Notes under the pieces: model-generated
Databases searched by the model: none
Told to the model about the DNA's origin: nothing
What the model saw: the letters and a program-made list of their open reading frames with translations, nothing else
Position numbers and translations under genes: made by a program
In this document: positions 10,160 through 18,672 of the stretch, one piece after another
How the letters are laid out: the number at the start of each line of letters is the position of its first letter
How positions within the stretch are numbered: the stretch's first letter is position 1
From: Clostridioides difficile
GTDB lineage: Bacteria > Bacillota > Clostridia > Peptostreptococcales > Peptostreptococcaceae
Reading direction: 5' to 3'
DNA length: 64,000 bases
Assembly (NCBI GenBank): GCA_012955965.1
Contig: JABBZI010000017.1
Location: 1-64,000, forward strand

Positions 10160-10647
10160 ATATTAAGTATCCTTTCTATAAGAGTATAGCGAAGATCTTT
10201 ACATAATACTCCTATTTTAATTTATATATAATTATATCACAATATATATTTAGATAATAGATTAGTTTATATTTACATAAGTACAATAAAATATAAATTT
10301 AATTAAATGTAGAACTGTTACCATTTTAAGAAAATATATTTAAAAATTAGAGAATAAGAATGTACATACTTGAATCTCATAAATGTATATAAAGATATGC
10401 ATAAATAAAAATAGTATCTACTTAGAATAGTTACTCTATTTAAGATTTATTATATTATAGATTGACTAAACAATAGACATTTATTAATGACTCAATTTAT
10501 AGAACTTAAGAAATCATACCCCAATCATACCCCAATTACACAAATATATGCATAAAAAAGTTATAAAAAAGAAAATTTAACTTTATATAAATAGCTATAT
10601 ACCTACATTTACAAAAACCAACAAAACAATCAAATAACCACTTATAG
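10160..10647. other. AT-rich spacer between dndC and the ssrA-type end
   Basis: About 490 bases with no gene on either strand. The left part must hold the dndC promoter on the minus strand (A/T-rich TATAAT-like tracts near 10230). It holds an 11-bp tandem repeat at 10512-10533. Position between dndC and the tmRNA-end copy suggests it is the inner end of the element. No integrase remnant is readable. Confidence 0.5.
10512..10533. repeat. 11-bp tandem repeat next to the att-like site
   Basis: AATCATACCCC occurs twice head to tail, the only C-rich tract in this spacer, 115 bases inside the tmRNA-end copy. Short direct repeats at this distance could be arm-type sites for the element's integrase; this is inference. 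Confidence 0.5.
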
Positions 10648-10666
10648 ACTCCCCTCGTCTCCACCA
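10648..10666 (+). other. att-like site: copy of the 3' end of ssrA (tmRNA)
   Basis: ACTCCCCTCGTCTCCACCA is the T-stem/acceptor end of a bacterial tmRNA, with CGTCTCC able to pair with the usual GGGGACG 5' end and a terminal CCA. The bases to its left do not continue into a T-loop or any tmRNA body, so it is only the 3' end. A terminator follows at once. Such end copies are left when an element inserts into ssrA; the whole ssrA gene should lie at the far left end of the island, outside the window. Confidence 0.65.
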
Positions 10667-10679
10667 TTAAAATCCAAGA

Positions 10680-10711
10680 AAAATATTAGCACTTTGCTAA
10701 TATTTTTTTTG
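10680..10711 (+). terminator. terminator behind the ssrA-end copy
   Basis: AATATTAGCA / TGCTAATATT hairpin with a three-base loop followed by a run of T; 14 bases after the CCA of the tmRNA end, as expected for the native ssrA terminator. Confidence 0.85.
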
Positions 10712-10772
10712 TGAAAACTAATCATAACATATATAATTAACTTATAAAACACACATGAAGAGGTAAAACTAT

Positions 10773-11735
10773 ATGTCCAAAATTGACAATATGATGTCCA
10801 TACTATGGATGCTAAACTCAGGTAAAAAAATTACCGCAAAACAAATATCTGAAAAACTAGAAATAAACATAAGAACTGTCTACAGACATATTGATACATT
10901 ATCTGCTAGTGGAATACCTATAATTTCAGATACAGGTCATAATGGTGGATATACACTTTTGAATAATTTCATCAAAGCACCTCTTTTTTTCGATACAGAA
11001 GAGCAAACTGCTCTACTTCATGCAGCTATATTTGCTAAAGAAGAAGGGTGTTTCTTAGATGAAACACTAGATAAAGCAACGTCAAAGTTAAAAATGTATT
11101 CAAATCAAAAACAAGAAGAAGTTTTAACAAAACATTTAATAGGTTTTGAAGTAATAAAACCCACTGGAAAAATATCCATAGAATCTGTACTTAAAAAATT
11201 GAAGAATAGTATAGCAAATGAATTATCTGTAGAAATTAATTATCGCACAGTTCGTGAAGAAAAATCAAAATGTAGGATTATAAATCCATATGGAATTGTT
11301 CGTTGGAATAATAATTGGTACATAGTAGCATTTTGCCAAATGAGAAATGAGATTCGTAGCTTTAGGTTAGATAGAATTAGTAGTGTTATAGAAACATCAA
11401 ATACTTTTAATAGACCAAAGGAATTTTCAGCAAGTGAATTCTTTATAAAGGGGATTATGGACGAAACAAAAGATGAAGATAATACTATACAATTAGTTAT
11501 AGAAGGAAAGATAAATGCATTGGACAACTTATGTCAGCATTGGCTTCTAGGATATTATTTGAAAGAAAGGACTTCAAATAAAGCAATATTTAAACTTCAA
11601 GAAGAGATAATATTTACATATGTACCAAATATACTTATACCTTATAGAAAATCGATACAAATAATTGAACCATTAAGTCTTAGGGATAAAGTGGTTGAAA
11701 ATTTACTCGAATTAATTAATCATTATCAAATTTAA
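10773..11735 (+). CDS. YafY-type transcriptional regulator (HTH + WYL)
   Basis: 320-residue DNA-binding regulator. An N-terminal winged helix (HTH_11/DeoR type) covers about residues 5-60 with KQISEKLEINIRTVYRHID as the recognition part; a WYL domain, the ligand-sensing fold of this family, covers about 140-215 with NPYGIVRWNNNWYIVAF. It starts at an ATG 12 bases after GAAGAGG. It stands alone between the ssrA-type terminator and a strong terminator, just upstream of the DJ-1 family gene, which may be a target. No ligand can be named. Confidence 0.88.
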   Translation: MSKIDNMMSILWMLNSGKKITAKQISEKLEINIRTVYRHIDTLSASGIPIISDTGHNGGYTLLNNFIKAPLFFDTEEQTALLHAAIFAKEEGCFLDETLDKATSKLKMYSNQKQEEVLTKHLIGFEVIKPTGKISIESVLKKLKNSIANELSVEINYRTVREEKSKCRIINPYGIVRWNNNWYIVAFCQMRNEIRSFRLDRISSVIETSNTFNRPKEFSASEFFIKGIMDETKDEDNTIQLVIEGKINALDNLCQHWLLGYYLKERTSNKAIFKLQEEIIFTYVPNILIPYRKSIQIIEPLSLRDKVVENLLELINHYQI

Positions 11736-11770
11736 TAACTTAACTGACAGAGTCTGTCAGTTAAGTTATT
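11734..11770. terminator. perfect inverted-repeat terminator
   Basis: Two 18-base arms (AATAACTTAACTGACAGA and its exact complement) flank a single G. The stem begins inside the stop codon of the WYL regulator; a short T run follows. Confidence 0.85.
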
Positions 11771-11812
11771 TTACAATATAGGTATATTAATTAATAAGAT
11801 AAGGAGTAAAAG

Positions 11813-12442
11813 ATGAAAAATAGAAAAGTATATATGTATGTATTTGATACTATGTCAGATTGGGAAGTTGGATATTTAACTGCTGAATTAAATACAGGAA
11901 GATATTTTAAAAAAGGATTAAGACCACTAAAAGTAATTATGGTAGGAATTGATAAAAATCCTATTATAACAATGGGTGGATTAAAAGTTTTGCCTGAGAT
12001 TACAGTTGATGAGTTCGATATGGAAAGTAATGATTTATTAATTTTGCCAGGAGGAAATACTTGGACATCTATAGGTCATGAGATAATATTAGAAAAAGCT
12101 AAAGAGGCTTTGAGACAAGAGTCTATCGTTGCAGCTATTTGCGGTGCTACTTTAGGGCTAGCTAAAACAGGTTTACTAGATTTTAGAAATCATACAAGTA
12201 ATGATTTGGAATTTCTAAAAATGGTGATACCAAGTTATTCTGGAGAAAAATATTATAAAATGGAATCTGCAGTTAGTGATGAAAATTTAATTACTGCTTC
12301 AGGAATTGGACCATTGGAATTTACGATACAAGTTTTAAAAGTTTTAGATGTTTTTAAAGAAGAGGCATTAAATTCTTGGTTAAACCTTTATAAGACACAT
12401 GACTCTAAATATTTTTTCGAATTAATGAATTGTAATAAATAA
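11813..12442 (+). CDS. DJ-1/PfpI family protein (glutamine amidotransferase-like)
   Basis: 209 residues with the DJ-1/PfpI fold. The nucleophile elbow AAICGA places the reactive cysteine at residue 110, with an early D-x-x-x-D-W-E region and a downstream NHTS histidine. Family members include stress chaperones, deglycases and amidases; sequence alone does not choose. It follows the WYL regulator with its own GGAG ribosome site and is followed by a terminator, so it is likely a single-gene transcript. Confidence 0.85.
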   Translation: MKNRKVYMYVFDTMSDWEVGYLTAELNTGRYFKKGLRPLKVIMVGIDKNPIITMGGLKVLPEITVDEFDMESNDLLILPGGNTWTSIGHEIILEKAKEALRQESIVAAICGATLGLAKTGLLDFRNHTSNDLEFLKMVIPSYSGEKYYKMESAVSDENLITASGIGPLEFTIQVLKVLDVFKEEALNSWLNLYKTHDSKYFFELMNCNK

Positions 12443-12472
12443 ATTTAAGATTTATTTTTAAATTCAAAATCT

Positions 12473-12515
12473 AAACCACTTTCTCTATGGCAATAGATAA
12501 GTGGTTTTTTATTTT
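12473..12515 (+). terminator. terminator after the DJ-1 family gene
   Basis: AAACCACTT / AAGTGGTTT stem with a T run. Confidence 0.8.
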
Positions 12516-12877
12516 GGTTATGAAATCCATACCCATACTCCAGCCACAAAAAAAGGTATTTTTGAAGGATATTGAAGTGAATTTAGGTTGTATAATTATA
12601 CATTTCAATATTGCGTATTAATTAGAGTAATAGTTAGTAAATAATATGATTGAGAGGATAGATATAATAAACTAATCTAGTACTTTATTGTAATTTTTAT
12701 TAAGTAATATATTTAGTAGTAGAATTTTTTAGAGATATAGTTCTATAAAAGTGAATAAATAAGTAGTTTTATAATATTATTTGTAACTATTCTATGCTTA
12801 TCATGAAATATTTTATAAGCTATACCTATAAAAAATTATTAAGAATTTACAATATTTTCTTGCAATTTATTTGGAAA
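12516..12877. other. gene-free spacer
   Basis: About 360 A/T-rich bases without an open frame of note; presumably holds the promoter of the small membrane genes that follow. Nothing else recognised. Confidence 0.4.
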
Positions 12878-12918
12878 AGTTATATATTTATAACATGAAG
12901 TGTTATAAATATATAACT
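12878..12918. promoter_or_regulatory. 18-bp perfect inverted repeat before the membrane genes
   Basis: AGTTATATATTTATAACA, five-base loop, then its exact complement, ending a few bases before the AAGGAG ribosome site of the gene at 12937. It may be an operator for the XRE protein encoded downstream or an mRNA hairpin. Only the right arm is kept before the duplicate gene at 13408. Confidence 0.6.
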
Positions 12919-12936
12919 TTTAAGGAGTGATTTTAT

Positions 12937-13350
12937 ATGTCTAGATCGAAGCTTGGTGTTAAAGCAAATCTTGTTTCAGAATTCCTGATGTTATCCTATT
13001 TATTTATAGACTTATTATTGAAAAAGTTTATTTTTAAAGGAGAAGGTATTTGGATTACTTTTATAATCTTATTAGTTTTTTGGGCATTTGACTCAATGTA
13101 TAATAAAAAATATAATGATTTAATTGACGAGGCATCAAAACTTATGTTGTTAAAGGTTGATCAAATTGCATCAAAAATAATGCTATACTCTATGTTTGTA
13201 ATAGCTGTTCTCTTTTCAGCTAATCATGCAAGAGATTTGGATATATCAAATTTGGATATAGGTATAATTCTCTTAGCAGTATTATTTATACAATCTTTAG
13301 CTAAATTAATCTTGTATATATATTTTGATAAAAGAGGGATATGTAACTGA
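12937..13350 (+). CDS. small four-helix membrane protein, paralog A
   Basis: 137 residues with about four membrane helices (around residues 10-30, 40-55, 70-90 and 105-125) and a conserved N-K-K-Y-N-D-L-I-D-E-A-S-K stretch between helices two and three. I do not recognise a named family with certainty; it resembles the small membrane proteins often found next to XRE regulators in Firmicutes. AAGGAGTG precedes its ATG. It is about half identical to the next gene. The function is unknown; membrane proteins in such pairs can act as partners or antagonists of the adjacent repressor, which is inference here. Confidence 0.8.
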   Translation: MSRSKLGVKANLVSEFLMLSYLFIDLLLKKFIFKGEGIWITFIILLVFWAFDSMYNKKYNDLIDEASKLMLLKVDQIASKIMLYSMFVIAVLFSANHARDLDISNLDIGIILLAVLFIQSLAKLILYIYFDKRGICN

Positions 13351-13380
13351 GTGGCAATATCAACGAAAATAAAAAATTAA
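13351..13380 (+). pseudogene. vestigial start of an XRE regulator gene
   Basis: Right after the stop of paralog A, GTG opens a nine-codon frame reading M-A-I-S-T-K-I-K-N then TAA. It aligns with the start of the intact regulator at 13825 ([10 protein letters not shown]), so it is what remains of the duplicated regulator's 5' end. Confidence 0.6.
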
Positions 13381-13407
13381 AATATAACTTTTAAGGAGTG
13401 ATTTTAT

Positions 13408-13824
13408 ATGTATAAATCAGAAACTGGAGTAAAGTCAAAGCTCATCTTAGAATTACTTGTAATAACTTATCTTTTTATAGCTGTATTAGCTACTAAGTAT
13501 ATTTTTAAAGGTCCAAGTACTGCATCTCTTCCAGGACTGAGCTGGTTAATAGTCTTTGGATGCTATTCAGTTTATAATAAAAAATATAATGATTTAGTTG
13601 ATGAATCATCTAAATTTATACTATCAAAGGTTAATCAGATTGCAATAACAATAATGATGTATTCCATAGTTATAATTGCTATCTTCTTTGCAACTCCTTA
13701 TACAAGGAATATAAATATATCAAACCAGAATACTGGAATAATTCTTATTGCAGTATTATTTATACAATCATTATCCAAATTAATTTTGTATATGTACTTT
13801 GATAAAAGGGGGATATGTAACTAA
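13408..13824 (+). CDS. small four-helix membrane protein, paralog B
   Basis: 138 residues, paralog of the gene at 12937 with the same membrane layout, the same N-K-K-Y-N-D-L-V-D-E-S-S-K stretch and the same C-terminus (YFDKRGICN). Its leader repeats the AAGGAGTG site exactly. It is directly followed by the XRE regulator, whose GTG start comes immediately after this stop codon, so the two are translationally coupled. Confidence 0.8.
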   Translation: MYKSETGVKSKLILELLVITYLFIAVLATKYIFKGPSTASLPGLSWLIVFGCYSVYNKKYNDLVDESSKFILSKVNQIAITIMMYSIVIIAIFFATPYTRNINISNQNTGIILIAVLFIQSLSKLILYMYFDKRGICN

Positions 13825-14037
13825 GTGTCAATATTGATGAAGACAAAAATAAAAGAGTATAGGGAAACACTCCTTATGACACAAAATGAACTTGCTAAAT
13901 CAGTTGGAGTAAGACGTGAGACTATTGTACATTTAGAAAATGGAAAATATAATCCTTCTTTGAAGTTAGCGATGGATATCGCGAAAGTATTCGATACTAC
14001 AGTAGAAAATTTATTTGAATTTATTGAGGAAGAATAG
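13825..14037 (+). CDS. XRE-family (Cro/CI) transcriptional regulator
   Basis: 70 residues, almost only a helix-turn-helix of the Cro/CI type ([20 protein letters not shown] then [15 protein letters not shown]). It ends with VENLFEF, the usual close of the short YozG-like regulators. GTG 13825 directly after the previous stop and ATG 13837 are both possible starts; I favour the GTG because a GGGGG tract lies 12 bases before it. It probably binds the inverted repeat upstream of the membrane genes and controls its own operon. Confidence 0.85.
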   Translation: MSILMKTKIKEYRETLLMTQNELAKSVGVRRETIVHLENGKYNPSLKLAMDIAKVFDTTVENLFEFIEEE

Positions 14038-14245
14038 TGGATAGGTTATAAACATTTATAAGATGACTAATGAAATATGGTTATTTAATTATTAAATTTG
14101 TTAAAAATATTTATATAAGAAGTAGTCAATACTTTTGATTAATATTTAAAATAGAACCCACATATATACATTATTTATTGAAGGTGGACTAGATAAAAAT
14201 AATAAGTGCTCTAAGAAAGTATTCATACTATATAAGCATTCGTTC

Positions 14246-14273
14246 AGGTGGCCTATTTATAGGTCACTTTTTA
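14246..14273 (+). terminator. terminator after the XRE operon
   Basis: AGGTGGCCTA / TAGGTCACTT hairpin with a four-base loop, followed by T residues, 210 bases after the XRE stop. The sequence between has no other readable feature. Confidence 0.65.
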
Positions 14274-14277
14274 TGTG

Positions 14278-14296
14278 CATAATGATAATACTAATA
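14278..14296. promoter_or_regulatory. candidate Fur box
   Basis: ATAATGATAAT fits two of the three hexamers of a ferric uptake regulator box, the third being degenerate (14 of 19 positions by eye). It lies 220 bases before the importer gene start; if real, it supports ferric iron as the substrate. Confidence 0.3.
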
Positions 14297-14455
14297 CTTA
14301 AAATATGTCTTGAAGAAATAAAATACTCAGATTGAAAAATGGATTAATGTGAATATAAAAATTATATGTATAAAAATAAGTATAACTATAGAAAAAAACA
14401 ATAATAAAACAGGAGGCTATAGAAAAATACAATTATATAGATTATTGTCGAATCG

Positions 14456-14484
14456 TTGACTATAAGAATAATAACATTTAAAAT
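14456..14484 (+). promoter_or_regulatory. sigma-A type promoter of the ABC importer
   Basis: TTGACT (-35), 17-base spacer, TAAAAT (-10), 32 bases before the start codon of the binding-protein gene. Confidence 0.5.
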
Positions 14485-14515
14485 GAACATGGAGAATATG
14501 GGGGGAGGAGTTAAT

Positions 14516-15559
14516 ATGAAGAGAAAAATAGCAGCTATTTTATTAACTGTGGTAATGTCATTATCACTTGTAGCTTGTAGCAATGATAACACATCAAAAA
14601 GTGATAAATTAGAGGATACATTAGTAGTATATACTACTCATGGTGAGGATATGTTAGGGGCAATTTCTGAAGAATTTACAAAGGAAACAGGAGTTAATGT
14701 TGAATTCATAAACTTAAAAGGTGAATTAGCAGACCGTGTTAGAAGTGAAAAAGATAATCCACAAGCAGACGTAATGTTTGGTGGAGATACATCTACATAT
14801 ATGCAATTAAAAGAAGAAGGATTATATGAAAAGACTGAACCAAGCTGGAATAATGAATTGGACAAGTCTTATAAAGACTCAGAAGGATATTGGTATGGAA
14901 CTATAAAAACACCAGTAATGATGTTTTATAACACAAAATTATTATCAGCGGATAAAGCACCAAAAGATTGGAGCGATTTAACAAAAGAAGAATATAAAGA
15001 TTTAATAGTTACTAGAGACTCATTATCATCATCTATGCGTTCTACTGTTAGTAACTTAATCAATTACTATTCAACTACTAAGAGTGAAGCTGAAGCTTGG
15101 AAGTATCTTGAAGATTTAAATAAAAATATCAAGAACTACTACAATAGTGGAAGTGTTATGTATTCAGCAATAGGTAAAGGTGAAGCTGCTATATCTGTTG
15201 CAGTGTTAAGTGATATAATAGATAATAAAGAAAAAAATAATATGCCATTAGAAGTTGTGGATGCAGAGAGTGGTTCTGTAGTAATTACAGACTGTGTAGC
15301 AGCTCTAAAAAATGCACCACATCCAAATGTAGCAGCTAAATTTGTAGATTTTGTTGGAAGTGCTAAGATTCAAGCTATGATTGCAAATGATTTTAACCGT
15401 ATACCAACATTAGATTCTGCACTTAAAGATTCACCAAAATGGATGTCAAAAGAATATAAAGCTATGGATGTAGATTGGTCTGTAATTGGAAAAAATCAGT
15501 CTAATTGGATTGAAAAATGGGAAACAGATATAATAGATAATAATAAAACTATAAAATAG
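14516..15559 (+). CDS. ABC importer solute-binding lipoprotein (ferric iron / small anion type)
   Basis: 347-residue periplasmic-type binding protein anchored as a lipoprotein: a basic N-terminus, hydrophobic helix and lipobox LVAC with the lipid cysteine at residue 21. The mature part starts VVYTTHGEDM and keeps the DVMFGGD and TPVMMFYNTKLL stretches of the group that carries ferric iron, 2-aminoethylphosphonate or thiamine-like ligands. I chose ATG 14516 because GGGGGAGGAG lies six bases before it and the signal peptide begins there. A terminator follows, so ATPase and permease genes downstream depend on read-through or their own promoter. The substrate is not proven. Confidence 0.85.
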   Translation: MKRKIAAILLTVVMSLSLVACSNDNTSKSDKLEDTLVVYTTHGEDMLGAISEEFTKETGVNVEFINLKGELADRVRSEKDNPQADVMFGGDTSTYMQLKEEGLYEKTEPSWNNELDKSYKDSEGYWYGTIKTPVMMFYNTKLLSADKAPKDWSDLTKEEYKDLIVTRDSLSSSMRSTVSNLINYYSTTKSEAEAWKYLEDLNKNIKNYYNSGSVMYSAIGKGEAAISVAVLSDIIDNKEKNNMPLEVVDAESGSVVITDCVAALKNAPHPNVAAKFVDFVGSAKIQAMIANDFNRIPTLDSALKDSPKWMSKEYKAMDVDWSVIGKNQSNWIEKWETDIIDNNKTIK

Positions 15560-15587
15560 TCCAGTTAGATAATTTAATATTATATAC

Positions 15588-15617
15588 AAAAATAGTGAGG
15601 ATTTTCCTCGCTATTTT
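15588..15617 (+). terminator. terminator between binding protein and ATPase genes
   Basis: AAAATAGTGAGG / CCTCGCTATTTT hairpin with a five-base loop. Such a leaky terminator would give more binding protein than membrane parts. Confidence 0.75.
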
Positions 15618-15779
15618 ACGTATAAGGGAACTATGGTATGTCATGATTTTTGTATAACTCATACAACCAAATGATACTAATACACTGATATTAAATAAAA
15701 TAGATTTTGAGCAATTAATGAAGTAGTCAACGATATGAAGTAATTCATTTATAAATATTAGATAATTTGTGGGGTCGAT

Positions 15780-16772
15780 ATGAAGAATATAGAATTAAAG
15801 GAAATTAATCATTATTATGGAAAAGAAAAAGTATTACATGATATTAATATATCCATCAAAGAAGGCGAGTTTTTTACTTTATTAGGTCCTTCTGGATGTG
15901 GTAAAACGACTATTTTAAGAATAATTGGTGGATTTATAAAACCTTCTTCTGGAAGTATTTATGTTGGTGATAAAGATATTACCAACCTAGAACCAGAAAA
16001 TAGAAATATGGGAACTGTTTTTCAAAACTATGCACTGTTTCCGAATATGACTGTAGAAGAAAATGTATCTTATGGATTGAAAATAAAAAAGTTATCTAAA
16101 AAAATTATAGTAGAAAAATGTGATACTTATTTAGAACTGGCAGGAATGAAAGATTTTAGGAAAAAAAAGATTGATGAATTATCCGGTGGACAGCAACAAA
16201 GAGTGGCAGTAGCAAGAGCATTAGCTACTGAGCCTACCATGCTTTTATTAGATGAACCAATGTCTAATTTAGATGTAGCTTTAAGAGTCAAAATGAGAGA
16301 AGAAATAAGAGAGATACAGCAAAAAATTGGTATTACTACTTTATTTATTACTCATGATCAACAAGAGGCATTGGCTATTTCTGATAGAATAGCTGTAATG
16401 GATAAGGGTAAAGTTCTTCAAATTGATATGCCAATGGAAGTTTACAAAAGACCATTGAATGATTTTGTGGCAAACTTTGTAGGTACTTCAAACTGTATTG
16501 AAAAAGAGGATTATGTTAACTTTAATATTGAAAAAGAGACAAAGCCTTATATTTATAAAAGACCTGAAGAAATGGTATTGTTGCAAAATACTAACCAAAG
16601 TGGGTTTGTAAAAGTAAAAGTAGAATCTAAGAGTTTCTTAGGGCCAATTTTAGAATATACAGTATCAAATAATGGGAAAAAATATCAAGTGACTGAACTT
16701 AATAGGCTGAATAATAGTAATAAATTAAATGTAGGGGATAGGGCATATTTAGGTGTGCTACAGGGTGAATAA
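15780..16772 (+). CDS. ABC importer ATPase (FbpC/PotA type)
   Basis: 330 residues. Walker A GPSGCGKTT is at about residue 37, the signature LSGGQQQRVAVARAL at about 137, Walker B MLLLDEPMSNLD after it and the H-loop ITHDQQEAL. The C-terminal 90 residues form a TOBE-like regulatory domain. This is the layout of ATPases for ferric iron, polyamine and sugar importers. It ends one base before the start of the permease gene, so the two are co-translated. Confidence 0.92.
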   Translation: MKNIELKEINHYYGKEKVLHDINISIKEGEFFTLLGPSGCGKTTILRIIGGFIKPSSGSIYVGDKDITNLEPENRNMGTVFQNYALFPNMTVEENVSYGLKIKKLSKKIIVEKCDTYLELAGMKDFRKKKIDELSGGQQQRVAVARALATEPTMLLLDEPMSNLDVALRVKMREEIREIQQKIGITTLFITHDQQEALAISDRIAVMDKGKVLQIDMPMEVYKRPLNDFVANFVGTSNCIEKEDYVNFNIEKETKPYIYKRPEEMVLLQNTNQSGFVKVKVESKSFLGPILEYTVSNNGKKYQVTELNRLNNSNKLNVGDRAYLGVLQGE

Positions 16773-16773
16773 T

Positions 16774-18468
16774 ATGATTAAAAAAAGAAACCATAGTAAA
16801 TTCACATCTAAAAATATTATTTCTATTATTTTATACAGTATATTATTTTGGATTCTGATTGGATATATTATCGTTCCAATAGCTAACACCTTTGCACAAG
16901 CATTTCAAGGTGAAGGTGGATATTCTTTTGAAGTATTCAAAGAATATTTTTCAAATACTAATAATTTAAGGGTAGTAAGCAATACTATAATTTTGGGATT
17001 GGGTTCTGTACTTGTATGTGGAATTATGGGTATATCACTTGCCTTGTATATGACATTTGTTTGTGATAAACACAAAAAAATCATACATATTCTTTTACTA
17101 AGTCCGATGATGATTCCTGGAGTAATTATGGTAATTGCATGTATTCAGCTTTATGGAGAAAGTGGGATAGTTACAAAATCTATAGAAATTTTACTCTCAT
17201 TTATCAACAAACCCTATGATTTTAGTGGATTAAAGGGAATTTTATTTGTGGTTGCCTATACTCAGTATGTGTATTTTTATTTAAATGTATATGTTGCCTT
17301 AAAATATGTGGATTACTCAACAGTTGAAGCCGCAAAGGGAATGGGAGCATCAAAGCTAAGAGTATTTTTCGATGTAATATGGCCTGTTATTACACCAGCT
17401 GTTATAACTTCTACTATTATAACTTTTGCATCAGGGATTAGTTCTTTCTCAGCACCAAATCTTATAGGTGGTGGTTTTAAAGTTTTGAGTACTCAGATTG
17501 TTAGGTCTAAGGCTAATAACCATATGGATATAGCCTCAGTTCAAGTGATTACTTTGTTACTAATGGGGATTGCATTTATGCTTTTGTTACAGTATTATGG
17601 CAAAAAATATGGAGTAGTATCATCCCTAAAATCTCAAAGTTATAAAGTTGATAATAGAAAAAAAGACTTATTTACATTTGTATGTAAGATTATTATTGAA
17701 ATACAAATTTTTATTATTATGCTCCCTATAATTACTATTGTATACTTATCATTTGTAAGTACACATTCAATTATGACGACCATATTTCCTAGAGATTTTA
17801 CACTGGAAAACTACCAGATGATTTTCCAAAAATCACGTGTATTACAGCCTATTTTAAACAGTTTGAAAATGTCTTTAATGGCAGTGGCATTAGGATTGAT
17901 AATTACAGTACCAGTATCATATTTAGTAATTAAAAAGGATAATACATATAATCGACTAGCAAAATTTATTATAATGTTACCTTGGAGTATGCCTGCAAGT
18001 GCTATTGCAGTTAACCTAATTAATACATTTAATCAAAAAAGTATATTTGCTTTTAATGAGTCCTTAATAGGTGGTTTTTATATTTTGCCTATAGCATATA
18101 CAATTTATGCCTTGCCATTACTATTTTCATCCAATGAGGTTGCTATGAAGTCAATAAATTTAGGTCTAGAAGAATCATCAAGGAGCTTAGGTGTTGGAAG
18201 AATACAAACCTTTTATAATATAATAATCCCAAATATGATGCCAGGAATAATTTCAGGAGCTATATTGGTATTTATTCGTACAATTGGAGAATATACAATG
18301 TCAGTCTTGCTTTATGGCGTTTACAATAGACCTATTTCAATATCCATTGTAACTAATATGCAAGAATTTAAGATAGGAGTATCTATGGCTTATGGTGTAT
18401 TAGTAATTGGTATATGCTATATAGCATTAGGAGTAATTTTTAAATTAGATAGAAAAAGATTTACATAA
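16774..18468 (+). CDS. ABC importer permease, two fused membrane domains (FbpB type)
   Basis: 564 residues, twelve or so membrane helices in two halves, each with an EAA-type loop (VEAAKGMGASKLRVFFDVIW and the ESSRSLGVGRIQTFYNII region). A single fused permease with one ATPase and one binding protein is the hallmark of ferric-iron (FbpABC/SfuABC) importers. The frame opens at GTG 16753 inside the ATPase gene, but ATG 16774, one base after the ATPase stop with CAGGGTG before it, is the better start. Confidence 0.9.
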   Translation: MIKKRNHSKFTSKNIISIILYSILFWILIGYIIVPIANTFAQAFQGEGGYSFEVFKEYFSNTNNLRVVSNTIILGLGSVLVCGIMGISLALYMTFVCDKHKKIIHILLLSPMMIPGVIMVIACIQLYGESGIVTKSIEILLSFINKPYDFSGLKGILFVVAYTQYVYFYLNVYVALKYVDYSTVEAAKGMGASKLRVFFDVIWPVITPAVITSTIITFASGISSFSAPNLIGGGFKVLSTQIVRSKANNHMDIASVQVITLLLMGIAFMLLLQYYGKKYGVVSSLKSQSYKVDNRKKDLFTFVCKIIIEIQIFIIMLPIITIVYLSFVSTHSIMTTIFPRDFTLENYQMIFQKSRVLQPILNSLKMSLMAVALGLIITVPVSYLVIKKDNTYNRLAKFIIMLPWSMPASAIAVNLINTFNQKSIFAFNESLIGGFYILPIAYTIYALPLLFSSNEVAMKSINLGLEESSRSLGVGRIQTFYNIIIPNMMPGIISGAILVFIRTIGEYTMSVLLYGVYNRPISISIVTNMQEFKIGVSMAYGVLVIGICYIALGVIFKLDRKRFT

Positions 18469-18615
18469 AATAACAAAGGATAATTTATAAATTGATGGTT
18501 AGAAGACTAAGACTCTTTATTTCTTGGAAATAAACTCAAGGAGTGTACTTTTGGTGTTTTATGTCAAGTTTATGACAGTGAAAAATTAGATAATTGTGAG
18601 TATGATTCCTATAAA

Positions 18616-18636
18616 TCATCTCTACTATTGAAATCC
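18616..18636 (+). repeat. decayed look-alike of the ssrA 3' end
   Basis: These 21 bases match 10655-10675 (tmRNA acceptor end plus following spacer) at 17 positions, and all four differences are transitions. Fifteen bases upstream, TATGATTCC resembles a T-loop, and a GATATT...AATATC terminator follows at the same distance as in the intact copy. It may be the scar of an older insertion into ssrA. Confidence 0.4.
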
Positions 18637-18638
18637 AC

Positions 18639-18672
18639 AAAAAGATATTGGCTAGTTGGCTAATATCTTTTT
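18639..18672 (+). terminator. terminator of the ABC importer operon
   Basis: AAAGATATTGGC / GGCTAATATCTTT hairpin with a T-rich tail. Confidence 0.75.

Larger units (their letters stand above)
12911..13851 (+). repeat. tandem duplication of a membrane gene with leader and downstream start
   Basis: The 30 bases before and into each start codon (12911-12940 and 13382-13411) are identical, 471 bp apart. The genes behind them are paralogous, and the bases after each stop (from 13351 and from 13825) also match. So one unit of ribosome site, membrane gene and start of the XRE gene was duplicated head to tail and has since diverged. Confidence 0.85.

Noticed and set aside
18481-18600. Possible further tmRNA body upstream of the decayed ssrA-like end
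   Set aside because: Beyond the T-loop-like bases there is no tag-peptide reading frame or pairing that would support a tmRNA.
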